Shown here one piece after another: positions 1 to 7,940 of a DNA stretch of 23,945 nucleotides. Made by a program: the position numbers and the translations under genes. The notes below the pieces were generated by a model. That model saw nothing but the letters and a program-made list of their open reading frames with translations. It ran no database searches and was not told where the DNA came from. The stretch comes from an uncultured Clostridium sp. (GTDB taxonomy: Bacteria; Bacillota; Clostridia; Clostridiales; Clostridiaceae). Location of the stretch: assembly GCA_934755305.1 (NCBI GenBank), contig CAKVLD010000047.1, positions 1 through 23,945 of the forward strand. The letters are read 5' to 3'. Positions within the stretch are counted from its first letter, which is position 1, and the number at the start of each line of letters is the position of its first letter.

Positions 1-179
1 CTTAAATGGTTTAAAAGAGCTTATTATTCTTGTAGGAAAAAATATTACTTAAAAACTTGTTTTACCTTGTATCAAAGCTGATACATCAATTTCCATTGAC
101 AAGGTGATTATAGTAATAATGGAAACTTTGTTTTACTTTTTTATACTTAAATTCAATAAAAATGAACATGATTAAAAAC

Positions 180-1180
180 TCAATTCCATAATGATTTAAA
201 ATGTAAATTATAATGGAATTTTTTCAATAATATTGATAATAACTGTCCGTAAGTCAGAGTACTAGTGTCTACATCCTTTAATGGCTTAGTTACTTTAAAA
301 CGCATTATAATACCAGTATTTTCATCAGCATCAGTATCACTATTTATTAAATTAAAAGAGGTTCCTTCATATTTAGAAAAATCAATAATAACATCAATTC
401 TTTCAGCAGGGGCTAGAGAAAAAGACTTTAAAGTTATTGGAGCTTCAATAAAACCGCCATCAGTACCAATCTGGATAAATTCTGCACCATTTTCCATACT
501 TATAGTATATTGCCTTCTATTTAAACCATTTAAAATTCTAAATCTATATTTACGAGGTTCAACTTTAAGATAAGGCCATAGTTTACCATTTACAACAATG
601 GTGTTACCTAAAAATTGTGGTGCAATAGAAGGAGTGAATGATACAAATGGGGAGGAATCAGGATAGAATAATGAGCCATCAGAATTAAAGGATTTATCTT
701 GTATTAATAATGGAATTTCATAATTACCTTTAGGTAGATTTAATCTATTTTCTAATGAATCTCTAAGAATATAAAAACCAGCAAGACCAGCATAAACATT
801 TAATCGTGTCTCTCCCATAGCATGATCATGATACCACATAGTAGTACCAGGCTGGTGATTAGTATATTCATATTCTTTTCTTGTAAATTTAGGTCCAGTA
901 ATTTCGTAATTAGAAGTATACCAGGCTTCAGGATGTCCATCGCTATCCCATTCTACTTTTGCACCATGAAGATGTACTACTGTCTTTACTTCAGGATCAT
1001 CTTGAGTTCCATGAAGAGTGGTATCAAAAGGTAAAAAATGTTTTGATGAAAGATTATTAATCCATTCTACAAAAGTTGAAACATCTTTAAAAGCTTCAAT
1101 AGTTGGACCTGGATACAATCCATTATATTGATTTGACTTACATCAGATGGATCTATTTTAGGTTTATCACAATTTGACAT
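180..1180 (-). pseudogene. Degraded CotA-like multicopper oxidase (laccase/bilirubin oxidase family)
   Basis: The open frame from 1118 down to 180 reads as the first two cupredoxin domains of a CotA-type multicopper oxidase. Copper-ligand motifs VVHLHG and WYHDHAM are intact, as are NVYAGLAG, VNGKLWPYLKVEPRKYRFR and SLAPAERIDVIIDF. Two lesions are visible. First, a good start (ATG at 1180-1178 after AGGAGA) opens a frame reading MSNCDKPKIDPSDVSQIN, but the NGLYPGPTIEAF segment that should follow after some 40 more residues comes almost at once and in a different frame, so an internal deletion with frameshift is likely. Second, the frame stops near the end of domain 2 after RFKVTKPLKDVDTSTL. 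The third domain, with the type 1 copper site and the last histidine motifs (about 200 residues in the roughly 510-residue family), is absent, and 1-179 shows no remnant. Enzyme activity is therefore very unlikely. Confidence 0.85.
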
Positions 1181-1246
1181 TATCGTACTCTCCTATCTTA
1201 AGTTATATAAATAGTTTATGTTAGTAATAGAGTTATGTGATATATG

Positions 1247-1252
1247 TATAAT
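1247..1252 (+). promoter_or_regulatory. Possible -10 element of the first bile salt hydrolase gene
   Basis: A perfect TATAAT lies about 57 bp before the ATG at 1309, in the short gap between the divergent oxidase pseudogene and this gene. No good -35 stands at 16-18 bp, so this is a weak call in a very AT-rich gap. Confidence 0.3.
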
Positions 1253-1308
1253 ATTATCTGATTTAGGATAATTTAATTTATATAGAAAGTTTGTTAGGAG
1301 GTGCAATA

Positions 1309-2295
1309 ATGTGTACAGCATTAACTTTAAAAACAAAAGATGGATATAACTTATTTGGTAGGAACATGGATTTGTCATATTCATTTAATCAAGCAGTTAC
1401 TTTAGTACCTAGAAATTATGAGTATAGAGATAGAGTTACTGGAAATATGAAAAAAACTAAATACGCAATAATAGGTATGGCAAGTATTATAGGAGATTAT
1501 CCAGCTTTTGCAGATGCAATGAATGAAAAAGGATTAGGTTGTGCAGGGCTTAACTTTCCAGGATATTCTTATTTAGAAGATAAACCTGTTTCAGGGAAAA
1601 ATAATTTAGCTCCATATGATTTAATTATATGGATATTATCAAACTTTGAAACTGTGGATGATGTTTTGAATGAAGCTGAAAATATAGAACTAGTTGCAGT
1701 TCCAATTGATGAAAAAACACCACTTCCAACTCTTCATTGGATAGTTGCAGATGCAAATGGAAAATCTATTGTTATAGAAAAAACAAAAGAAGGGTTAAAG
1801 GTTTATGAAAACCCTATTGGAGTAATGACTAACTCTCCAACCTTTGATTGGCACTTAACTAATTTAAATGAATATATGAAAACCACACCTATTCAACCTG
1901 AAACTATAAAGTGGGGCAATAAAGAATTAAAGCCATTAGGAGTAGGCTTGGGGACTAATGGGTTACCAGGAGGATGTTCAGGTGTAGATAGGTTTGTAAG
2001 AATAGCATATTTAAAAGCTCAACTTTCAGAAACAAAGGATTTAATGACTGGGGTAAGTCAATTTTTCCATATGTTAAACAATGTAGCAATGCCAAAAGGT
2101 GCTGTTATATCAGATGGTTTAGACGATATAACATTATATACTTCGTGTATGTGTCAACAAACAGGTATTTATTATTATTCAACATATAATAATAATGGAA
2201 TAAGTGCAATAGATATGAATAAAGAAGATTTAGATGCTAAAGAAATCAAAAGATTTGAATATTTAGATAAGTTATATATTACATATCAAAATTAA
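1309..2295 (+). CDS. cbh: Conjugated bile salt hydrolase (choloylglycine hydrolase), copy 1
   Basis: Cytoplasmic Ntn-hydrolase that cleaves the amide bond of glycine- or taurine-conjugated bile salts. The start is ATG 1309 with AGGAGG at 1296-1301; this puts Cys at residue 2, which becomes the N-terminal nucleophile after Met removal, as the family requires. All expected catalytic residues are present: Cys2, Arg18, Asp21, Asn82 (GLNFP), Asn175 (MTNSPTFDW) and Arg228 (GVDRF). Length is 328 residues, close to the roughly 329 of the Clostridium perfringens enzyme, and no signal peptide is seen. A second copy lies at 6423-7409; by direct count the two differ at about 56 of 328 positions, mostly between 56 and 135 and between 191 and 270. 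A hairpin terminator follows, so it is probably monocistronic. Penicillin V acylase is the sister activity, but the overall match to bile salt hydrolase is closer. Confidence 0.93.
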   Translation: MCTALTLKTKDGYNLFGRNMDLSYSFNQAVTLVPRNYEYRDRVTGNMKKTKYAIIGMASIIGDYPAFADAMNEKGLGCAGLNFPGYSYLEDKPVSGKNNLAPYDLIIWILSNFETVDDVLNEAENIELVAVPIDEKTPLPTLHWIVADANGKSIVIEKTKEGLKVYENPIGVMTNSPTFDWHLTNLNEYMKTTPIQPETIKWGNKELKPLGVGLGTNGLPGGCSGVDRFVRIAYLKAQLSETKDLMTGVSQFFHMLNNVAMPKGAVISDGLDDITLYTSCMCQQTGIYYYSTYNNNGISAIDMNKEDLDAKEIKRFEYLDKLYITYQN

Positions 2296-2334
2296 ATTTG
2301 AATTTTAAAGGGTATGTATCATTTCTACTATAAT

Positions 2335-2377
2335 TCCTATGAAAATAATAAATTTGGTTTTCATGGGAGTTTTTTTA
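2335..2377 (+). terminator. Rho-independent terminator of bile salt hydrolase copy 1
   Basis: Arms TCCTATGAAAA (2335-2345) and TTTTCATGGGA (2358-2368) pair over 11 bp with one G-U, followed by a run of seven T. Confidence 0.85.
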
Positions 2378-2554
2378 TTTTAATCTTAATTATTTTGTAC
2401 AAAAGTAGAAAAAATATTTGTTTATATTCTAATAATCCCAAATATAAGCTTTTTTGATATGTTTTAAAATTATTTTTGTAATTATTGAAATAATACAAAA
2501 TAGTTATAAGGATACGTCAAATTAAAAAAAATAGAAAATTAACCCTAGGAATTA

Positions 2555-2583
2555 TTGACAAACGATAAAAAAAAGTTTAAAAT
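2555..2583 (+). promoter_or_regulatory. Candidate promoter in the pflB upstream region, distal
   Basis: TTGACA (2555-2560) and TAAAAT (2578-2583) with a 17-bp spacer. It would give a leader of more than 450 nt before pflB. No other gene lies downstream before pflB. Confidence 0.45.
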
Positions 2584-2617
2584 TTTCATGTGTTATAAAT
2601 TTAACAAAGGAATTATA

Positions 2618-2689
2618 AATATTATGTAAAAAGATAAAAATATACATCATAAACATAATATTGACAATAATTGAAAAGTAATATAAAAT
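2618..2689 (+). promoter_or_regulatory. Candidate pflB promoter with upstream inverted repeat
   Basis: TTGACA (2661-2666) and TAAAAT (2684-2689) are spaced by 17 bp. A 10-bp perfect inverted repeat, AATATTATGT (2618-2627) and ACATAATATT (2653-2662), runs into the -35 box, where a regulator could act. The predicted leader to pflB is about 350 nt. Confidence 0.5.
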
Positions 2690-2727
2690 TCCACTTGATA
2701 AGGTAATTCAAATGGAAATATTGTATG

Positions 2728-2925
2728 GTTTTATGAAATGCAGATAAAGCAATCTAAAGTTTATTGCGAAAATAATTTACTCATTGCGGCTCTTTTAAAT
2801 TATAATGTCTAGTATTATGTAATTTGAAAAATTCAATTTATTTCGTAATAAGATTTGTTCAGATATTTTTTATATGATTGAGTAGTTGCAGTCATTTTGA
2901 AATATATTGCAGCATTTCATAAAAC
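2728..2925 (+). other. Long-range inverted repeat in the pflB leader
   Basis: GTTTTATGAAATGC (2728-2741) is perfectly repeated in inverse as GCATTTCATAAAAC (2912-2925), 170 nt apart, inside the roughly 750-bp gap before pflB. The segment between has no convincing ORF; it contains a smaller imperfect hairpin (TAATTTGAA with TTCAATTTA near 2819-2841). It may be a structured leader or simply chance in AT-rich DNA. Apart from this, the promoters upstream and the dyad at 2949-2966, I see nothing else in 2378-3040. Confidence 0.4.
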
Positions 2926-2948
2926 ATGTCACATGAAGATTATTAATA

Positions 2949-2966
2949 TTGTGATAGTTATTGCAA
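2949..2966 (+). promoter_or_regulatory. Possible Crp/Fnr-like dyad upstream of pflB
   Basis: TTGTGATAGTTATTGCAA fits an interrupted dyad TTG-N2-ATA-N2-TAT-N2-CAA centred about 96 bp before the pflB start. The spacing resembles Crp/Fnr sites, and pfl genes are often controlled by that family, but no consensus for this organism is known to me. Confidence 0.25.
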
Positions 2967-3053
2967 TATCAATAAAAAATTAAGTTTAGCTGATACCTAA
3001 TTAATAATATAAAAATGTAAAAAATATATATACGTATACGAGGAGGAATGGAC

Positions 3054-5306
3054 ATGTTAGAAAAAGAACAATGGACTGGCTTCGAAGGAAGAATATGGAG
3101 AGAAGAAATCAATGTAAGAGATTTCATTCAAAACAACTATAAGCCATATGATGGTGATGAAAGCTTCCTTGCAGATCCAACAGATGCAACAAATAAACTT
3201 TGGGGTAGATTACAAGAGTTACAAAAAGAAGAAAGAGCTAAAGGTGGAGTACTTGATATGGAAACAGAAATTGTTTCTGGACTTACAGCTTATGGCCCTG
3301 GATATATCGATGAATCTTTAAAAGACCTTGAAAAAGTTGTTGGTCTTCAAACAGATAAGCCTCTTAAGAGAGCATTCATGCCATATGGTGGTATTAAGAT
3401 GGCTGAACAATCTTGTGAAAACTATGGATACAAACCAAATCCAGAATTACACAAAATCTTTACAGAATATCATAAAACACATAACCAAGGTGTATTCGAT
3501 GCTTATACTCCAGAAATGAAGAAAGCTCGTCATAGCCATATTATTACAGGACTTCCTGATACTTATGGTCGTGGACGTATTGTCGGCGATTACAGAAGAG
3601 TTGCTCTTTATGGTATTGATTTCCTTATGGAAGAAAAGGCAAAAGATTTTGCAAACTGTGGCGATGGAACTATGACAGATGAAGTTATTCGTCTAAGAGA
3701 AGAAATTACAGAACAACGTAAAGCACTTGCAGATATGAAGAAAATGGCTGCAAGCTATGGTTATGATATATCACAACCAGCAAAGAATGCTCAAGAAGCA
3801 GTTCAATGGTTATACTTTGGATATCTTTCAGCAATCAAGACACAAAATGGTGCAGCTATGTCAATAGGACGTGTATCTACTTTCCTTGATATTTATATCC
3901 AAAGAGATATTGATAATGGAGTTCTTACAGAAGAAGAAGCTCAAGAATTAATTGACCATTTAACATTAAAATGTAGAATGGTTAAATTCGCAAGAATAAC
4001 TTCTTACAATGAATTATTCTCAGGAGATCCTTCATGGGTTACTATCGCATTAGGTGGTATAGGTGTTGATGGACGTCACATGGTAACAAAGAATGATTAC
4101 CGTTTCCTTCACACATTAGAAAACATGGGACCTTCACCAGAACCAAATCTTACTGTACTTTACTCTTCAGCACTTCCTGAAAACTTCAAGAAGTATGCAG
4201 CAAAGATTTCAGTAGAGACAAGCTCTATTCAATACGAAAATGATGATGCTATGAAGCCAGAATGGGGAGACGATTATTCAATATGTTGTTGTGTATCTGC
4301 TACTCAAACAGGTAAAGAAATGCAATTCTTCGGAGCTAGAGCTAACCTTGCTAAATGTTTACTTTACGCAATCAATGGTGGTATTGATGAAAAATCAGGT
4401 GAACAAGTTGGACCTGAATACAAAGGAATCACTTCAGAATATCTTGATTATGATGAAGTAATTGAAAAATATGAAAAAATGAGTGACTGGTTAGCTGATC
4501 TTTATGTAAATGTATTAAATCTTATTCAATACATGCATGATAAATATTATTATGAAGCAGCAGAAATGGCTCTTATCGATACTGATGTAAGACGTACATT
4601 TGCAACAGGTATTGCAGGTTTCTCACATGTAATTGATTCACTTTCTGCAATTAAGTATGCAAAAGTTAAAACAATCCGTAACGAAGCTGGTATAGTTACA
4701 GATTACGAAATTGAAGGGGATTTCCCAAGATACGGTAACGATGATGATAGAGCTGATGAAATTGGTATATATGTTCTTAAGTCATTCCTTGATAAGATTA
4801 AGAAGAGACACACATACAGAAATTCTGAACCTACTACATCAATTCTTACTATTACATCAAATGTAGTATATGGTAAGTATACAGGTAATATGCCAGATGG
4901 ACGTGAAGCTTGGACTCCACTTTCACCAGGAGCTAGCCCATCTTACGGTGCAGAAAAGAACGGTTTACTTGCTTCATTAAACTCTGTAGCTAAGCTTCCT
5001 TATAAATGGGCTTTAGATGGTATTTCAAATACACAAACTATCAACCCAACAGCATTAGGAGAAAATGAAGAAGAACAAGTTGATAAACTTGTACAAGTAT
5101 TAGATGGTTACTTTGATCAAGGACCACACCATCTTAACGTTAATGTATTCGGTATTGAAAAGTTAAAAGATGCTATGGAACATCCTGAAAAAGAAGAATA
5201 TGCTAACTTTACTATCCGTGTATCAGGTTATGCAGTTAAATTTATAGATTTAACAAGAGAACAACAATTAGATGTTATCTCAAGAACTTGTCATGAAAGA
5301 ATATAA
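3054..5306 (+). CDS. pflB: Pyruvate formate-lyase (formate C-acetyltransferase)
   Basis: Cytoplasmic glycyl-radical enzyme converting pyruvate and CoA to formate and acetyl-CoA in anaerobic growth. Two ATGs are in frame; 3054 is chosen because AGGAGG at 3041-3046 sits 7 nt before it but only 1 nt before the ATG at 3048. The protein is 750 residues (E. coli PflB is 760). The active-site cysteine pair lies in SICCCVSA (Cys412-Cys413), and the radical glycine is Gly725 in the C-terminal RVSGYAVKF motif. This full-length, pyruvate-type sequence argues against a diol dehydratase or other glycyl-radical homologue. Codon choice (many CTT, CGT and GGT) differs from the AT-extreme genes nearby, as expected for strong expression. 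The last 14 nt overlap the preferred start of pflA, so the two should be co-transcribed and coupled. Confidence 0.97.
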   Translation: MLEKEQWTGFEGRIWREEINVRDFIQNNYKPYDGDESFLADPTDATNKLWGRLQELQKEERAKGGVLDMETEIVSGLTAYGPGYIDESLKDLEKVVGLQTDKPLKRAFMPYGGIKMAEQSCENYGYKPNPELHKIFTEYHKTHNQGVFDAYTPEMKKARHSHIITGLPDTYGRGRIVGDYRRVALYGIDFLMEEKAKDFANCGDGTMTDEVIRLREEITEQRKALADMKKMAASYGYDISQPAKNAQEAVQWLYFGYLSAIKTQNGAAMSIGRVSTFLDIYIQRDIDNGVLTEEEAQELIDHLTLKCRMVKFARITSYNELFSGDPSWVTIALGGIGVDGRHMVTKNDYRFLHTLENMGPSPEPNLTVLYSSALPENFKKYAAKISVETSSIQYENDDAMKPEWGDDYSICCCVSATQTGKEMQFFGARANLAKCLLYAINGGIDEKSGEQVGPEYKGITSEYLDYDEVIEKYEKMSDWLADLYVNVLNLIQYMHDKYYYEAAEMALIDTDVRRTFATGIAGFSHVIDSLSAIKYAKVKTIRNEAGIVTDYEIEGDFPRYGNDDDRADEIGIYVLKSFLDKIKKRHTYRNSEPTTSILTITSNVVYGKYTGNMPDGREAWTPLSPGASPSYGAEKNGLLASLNSVAKLPYKWALDGISNTQTINPTALGENEEEQVDKLVQVLDGYFDQGPHHLNVNVFGIEKLKDAMEHPEKEEYANFTIRVSGYAVKFIDLTREQQLDVISRTCHERI

Positions 5307-6066
5307 CTTGGATAAAAATACAGGAAGAATTCATTCAATAGAAAGTTTTGGGTCTGTTGATGGACCAGGTGTTCGTTTTATAGTTTTCTTAAAGGGTTGT
5401 CATATGAGATGTCAATTCTGTCATAATCCGGATACTTGGGATATGAATAGTGGTGAGATAAAAACTGCAGATGAGCTTTTATCTCAAGCTCTTAGATATA
5501 AATCTTACTGGAAAAAGGGAGGCGGCATCACTGTAAGTGGTGGTGAGCCTCTTCTTCAATTAGATTTCTTAATAGAGTTTTTTACAAAAGCTAAAGCAAA
5601 AGGTGTTCATACTACACTTGATACTTCAGGAAACCCATTTACAAGAGAGGAACCTTTCTTTAGTAAATTTAATGAGCTGATGAAAGTAACAGATCTTGTA
5701 TTGCTAGATATTAAGCAGATAAATGAAGCCGAGCATAAGATACTTACAGGATGGAGCAATAAAAATATTCTTGATATGGCAAAATATTTATCAGAAATCA
5801 ATAAACCTGTGTGGATTCGTCATGTACTTGTCCCAGGTGGAAGTGATAATGATGAACAGTTGATAAAACTTGATGAATTTATCAAAACATTAAAAAATGT
5901 AGATCGTGTTCAAGTTCTACCATATCATTCACTTGGAACTTTCAAATGGGAAGAGCTTGGTATTGATTATCCTTTAAAGGATGTTTTGCCTCCTACTAAG
6001 GATAGAATAGATAACGCTAATAAACTTCTTCATACAAGTGAATATACTAGATATTTATCACGATAA
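5293..6066 (+). CDS. pflA: Pyruvate formate-lyase activating enzyme (radical SAM)
   Basis: Radical SAM activase that abstracts hydrogen from Gly725 of PflB. The 4Fe-4S motif CHMRCQFC (Cys36, Cys40, Cys43) is present, as are the upstream SVDGPGVRF signature and the SAM-binding TVSGGEPL motif; the C-terminal LPYHSLG segment is typical of the family. With ATG 5293 the protein is 257 residues, similar to known activases. An upstream in-frame ATG at 5272 would add 7 residues. Neither start has a strong Shine-Dalgarno sequence, consistent with translational coupling to pflB, whose stop is at 5304-5306; the choice of 5293 is the less certain part. A terminator follows at 6111-6138. Confidence 0.95.
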   Translation: MKEYNLDKNTGRIHSIESFGSVDGPGVRFIVFLKGCHMRCQFCHNPDTWDMNSGEIKTADELLSQALRYKSYWKKGGGITVSGGEPLLQLDFLIEFFTKAKAKGVHTTLDTSGNPFTREEPFFSKFNELMKVTDLVLLDIKQINEAEHKILTGWSNKNILDMAKYLSEINKPVWIRHVLVPGGSDNDEQLIKLDEFIKTLKNVDRVQVLPYHSLGTFKWEELGIDYPLKDVLPPTKDRIDNANKLLHTSEYTRYLSR

Positions 6067-6110
6067 TTTATAGTAATTAAGTATTTAAGAATATTATATA
6101 TTAAATTAGA

Positions 6111-6138
6111 GACAGTACTTTTTTGAGTACTGTCTTTT
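6111..6138 (+). terminator. Terminator of pflBA
   Basis: GACAGTACT (6111-6119) pairs perfectly with AGTACTGTC (6126-6134), with a 6-nt loop, followed by TTTT; flanking A/T pairs extend the stem. Confidence 0.88.
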
Positions 6139-6142
6139 AAAT

Positions 6143-6205
6143 ATACTCCTCTTATGGTAGACAAGTAAAATAACAAAATTGTCTATCATAAGGGGAGTAT
6201 TTTTC
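6143..6205 (+). repeat. 22-bp near-perfect inverted repeat (second hairpin after pflA)
   Basis: Arms at 6143-6164 and 6179-6200 are complementary over 22 bp with two G-U wobbles and enclose a 14-nt loop; T-rich sequence follows (TTTTTCTATTTTT). It stands only 4 bp after the pflBA terminator, so it is not needed to end that operon. It may be a backup terminator, an insertion-sequence or MITE remnant, or a structured RNA. The rest of 6206-6292 shows no coding sequence I recognise. Confidence 0.7.
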
Positions 6206-6292
6206 TATTTTTAAGTAGTTAGAAAGTATTTATGGTTATTGAAAGAATACTTAAAGAATAAGGGGAAATTTTTAAAAGAGGATGGTTTACAT

Positions 6293-6320
6293 TTGATAGT
6301 GATTCAGTCTTTTTTATTAT
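6293..6320 (+). promoter_or_regulatory. Candidate promoter of bile salt hydrolase copy 2
   Basis: TTGATA (6293-6298) and TATTAT (6315-6320), 16-bp spacer, about 100 bp before the gene start. Confidence 0.4.
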
Positions 6321-6374
6321 TGGTTGTTAAATTATATTGATGAAATTTCACCAAGACCTATAGTAATTATTAAC

Positions 6375-6388
6375 TTAAGATATCTTAA
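6375..6388. promoter_or_regulatory. 14-bp perfect palindrome before bile salt hydrolase copy 2
   Basis: TTAAGATATCTTAA lies about 35 bp ahead of the ATG at 6423, downstream of the candidate promoter, where an operator would block transcription. The corresponding place before copy 1 has no equal palindrome. Confidence 0.3.
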
Positions 6389-6422
6389 ATCTATATAAAA
6401 ATTTTATTAGGAGGAGATAATA

Positions 6423-7409
6423 ATGTGTACAGCATTAACTTTAAAAACAAAGGATGGTTATAATTTATTTGGTAGGACTATGGATTTGTCATACTCATTT
6501 AATCAAGCAGTTACTTTAGTACCTAGAAAGTATGAGTATAGGGATAGGGTTACTGGAAATATGAAAAGAACTAAATATGCAATAATAGGAATGGGAACTG
6601 TTATAGAAGAGTATCCAGCATTTGCAGAAGCAATGAATGAAAAAGGATTAGCATGTGCAGGACTTAATTTTCCAAGGTATTCTCATTTGGAGGATTTACC
6701 AGTTCCATGTAAAAGAAATATAGCACCATATGATTTAATTCTTTGGATATTATCAAACTTTAAAACTGTAGATGATGTTAAGGAAGCAATTGAAAATGTA
6801 GAACTGATTTCAGTTCAAATAAACTCACAAACACCACTTCCAACTCTTCATTGGATAGTTGCAGATGCAAATGGAAAATCTATAGTTATAGAAAAAACTA
6901 AAGAAGGTTTAAAAGTTTATGAAAATCCTATTGGAGTAATGACTAATTCTCCAACATTTGATTGGCATTTAACTAATTTAAATGAATATATAAATATTAC
7001 CTCTATTCAACCAGAAGCCACTAAGTGGGGAAATCAGAAATTAAATCCATTAGGAGTAGGTTTAGGAACTAAGGGATTACCAGGAGGATATTCAGGTGTA
7101 GATAGGTTTGTAAGAATATCATATTTAAAATCTCGACTTTCAGAAACAGAGGATTTAAATAGTGGGATAAGTCAATTTTTCCATATGTTAAATAGTGTGG
7201 CAATGCCAAAAGGTGCTGTTAAAGCAAATGGTTTAGATGATATGACATTATATATTTCATGTATGTGTCAACAAAAAGGTATTTATTATTACTCAACATA
7301 TAATAATAATGGAATAAGTGCAATAGATATGAATAAAGAAGATTTAGATGCTAAAGAAATCAAAAGATTTGAATATTTAGATAAGTTATTTATTACATAT
7401 CAAAATTAG
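6423..7409 (+). CDS. cbh: Conjugated bile salt hydrolase (choloylglycine hydrolase), copy 2
   Basis: Paralogue of the enzyme at 1309-2295, same length (328 residues) and same catalytic set: Cys2, Arg18, Asp21, Asn82, Asn175 and Arg228. It starts at ATG 6423 after AGGAGGAG. Residues 141-180 and 291-320 are identical in the two copies, while 85-135 and 191-250 carry most of the changes, including Asn19 to Thr beside the catalytic Arg18, Lys92-Pro-Val-Ser-Gly to Leu-Pro-Val-Pro-Cys, and Cys223 to Tyr. Changes near the pocket could alter bile-salt preference (inference). The gene has its own hairpins on both sides and so its own transcript. The duplication now brackets the pflBA operon in the same orientation. 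Confidence 0.93.
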   Translation: MCTALTLKTKDGYNLFGRTMDLSYSFNQAVTLVPRKYEYRDRVTGNMKRTKYAIIGMGTVIEEYPAFAEAMNEKGLACAGLNFPRYSHLEDLPVPCKRNIAPYDLILWILSNFKTVDDVKEAIENVELISVQINSQTPLPTLHWIVADANGKSIVIEKTKEGLKVYENPIGVMTNSPTFDWHLTNLNEYINITSIQPEATKWGNQKLNPLGVGLGTKGLPGGYSGVDRFVRISYLKSRLSETEDLNSGISQFFHMLNSVAMPKGAVKANGLDDMTLYISCMCQQKGIYYYSTYNNNGISAIDMNKEDLDAKEIKRFEYLDKLFITYQN

Positions 7410-7417
7410 ATTCTATT

Positions 7418-7453
7418 AATAAGGAGAATGATTTATTTATTCTCCTTATTTTT
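7418..7453 (+). terminator. Terminator of bile salt hydrolase copy 2
   Basis: AATAAGGAGAAT (7418-7429) and ATTCTCCTTATT (7439-7450) form a perfect 12-bp stem with a 9-nt loop and a T run. Confidence 0.9.
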
Positions 7454-7542
7454 GCATAAAAGATAAAAAATAAGATTAAATTGGGAATAGTGATGGATAT
7501 ATTAGAGGTATAAAGTAACGAAGAATAAATATTTAAGATAAA

Positions 7543-7571
7543 TTGGAGAAAATAATAAATTGTAATATAAT
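7543..7571 (+). promoter_or_regulatory. Candidate promoter of the MazG-like/helicase pair
   Basis: TTGGAG (7543-7548) and TATAAT (7566-7571) with a 17-bp spacer, 36 bp before the MazG-like start codon. Confidence 0.55.
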
Positions 7572-7607
7572 TATTGTTAATAAAGTAATTATTAAGAAGG
7601 TGAATAT

Positions 7608-7922
7608 ATGAAAGATACAATAGAAAGAATAAGAAAATTTAGAAATGATAGAGATTGGTCTAAGTTTCATACTCCTGAAAATCTTTCTAAAGCAATAAGT
7701 ATTGAAGCTGGAGAATTATTAGAGCATTTTCTATGGGATAGTAATTTTGATAAAGAAGAAGTATGTGATGAATTAGCAGATGTTTTGGTTTATTGTGTAC
7801 ATATGGCAGATTGCTTAGGCGTAAATGTAGAAGATATTATAAATAATAAAATGGATAAAAATGAGAAAAAGTATCCTGTTGAAAAATGTAAGGGTACAAG
7901 TAAGAAGTATACTGAGTTTTAA
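7608..7922 (+). CDS. MazG-like nucleotide pyrophosphohydrolase
   Basis: Small all-alpha NTP pyrophosphatase (dNTP/NTP to NMP plus PPi) of the MazG/dUTPase-2 superfamily, 104 residues. The four metal ligands are visible as ExxE (Glu33, Glu36 in SIEAGELLEHF) and ExxD (Glu55, Asp58 in DELADVLVYC), followed by a C-terminal NEKKYP motif typical of short MazG-like proteins. AAGGTG precedes the ATG. It ends 18 bp before the helicase gene and shares its promoter, so the two form an operon. The substrate cannot be read from the sequence; a housekeeping nucleotide-sanitising role and a role in phage defence by nucleotide depletion are both possible. Confidence 0.88.
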   Translation: MKDTIERIRKFRNDRDWSKFHTPENLSKAISIEAGELLEHFLWDSNFDKEEVCDELADVLVYCVHMADCLGVNVEDIINNKMDKNEKKYPVEKCKGTSKKYTEF

Positions 7923-7940
7923 TATAAATAAGAGGTGGAT

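Noticed and set aside
265..573. Plus-strand ORF of 102 codons
   Set aside because: Lies opposite the multicopper oxidase remnant, has no ribosome site and no family resemblance; it is an antisense shadow.
2393..2404. Palindrome TTTTGTACAAAA
   Set aside because: Short, AT-rich and far from any promoter; chance occurrence is likely.
3048..3053. Earlier ATG of pflB
   Set aside because: Only 1 nt from AGGAGG, too close for initiation; ATG 3054 has correct spacing.
6206..6330. Possible transposase remnant after the 22-bp inverted repeat
   Set aside because: Reading frames give only short fragments with stops and nothing I can match to a transposase family.
7608..7922. MazG as part of a MazEF toxin-antitoxin locus
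   Set aside because: No mazE or mazF gene is adjacent; the partner is a helicase.
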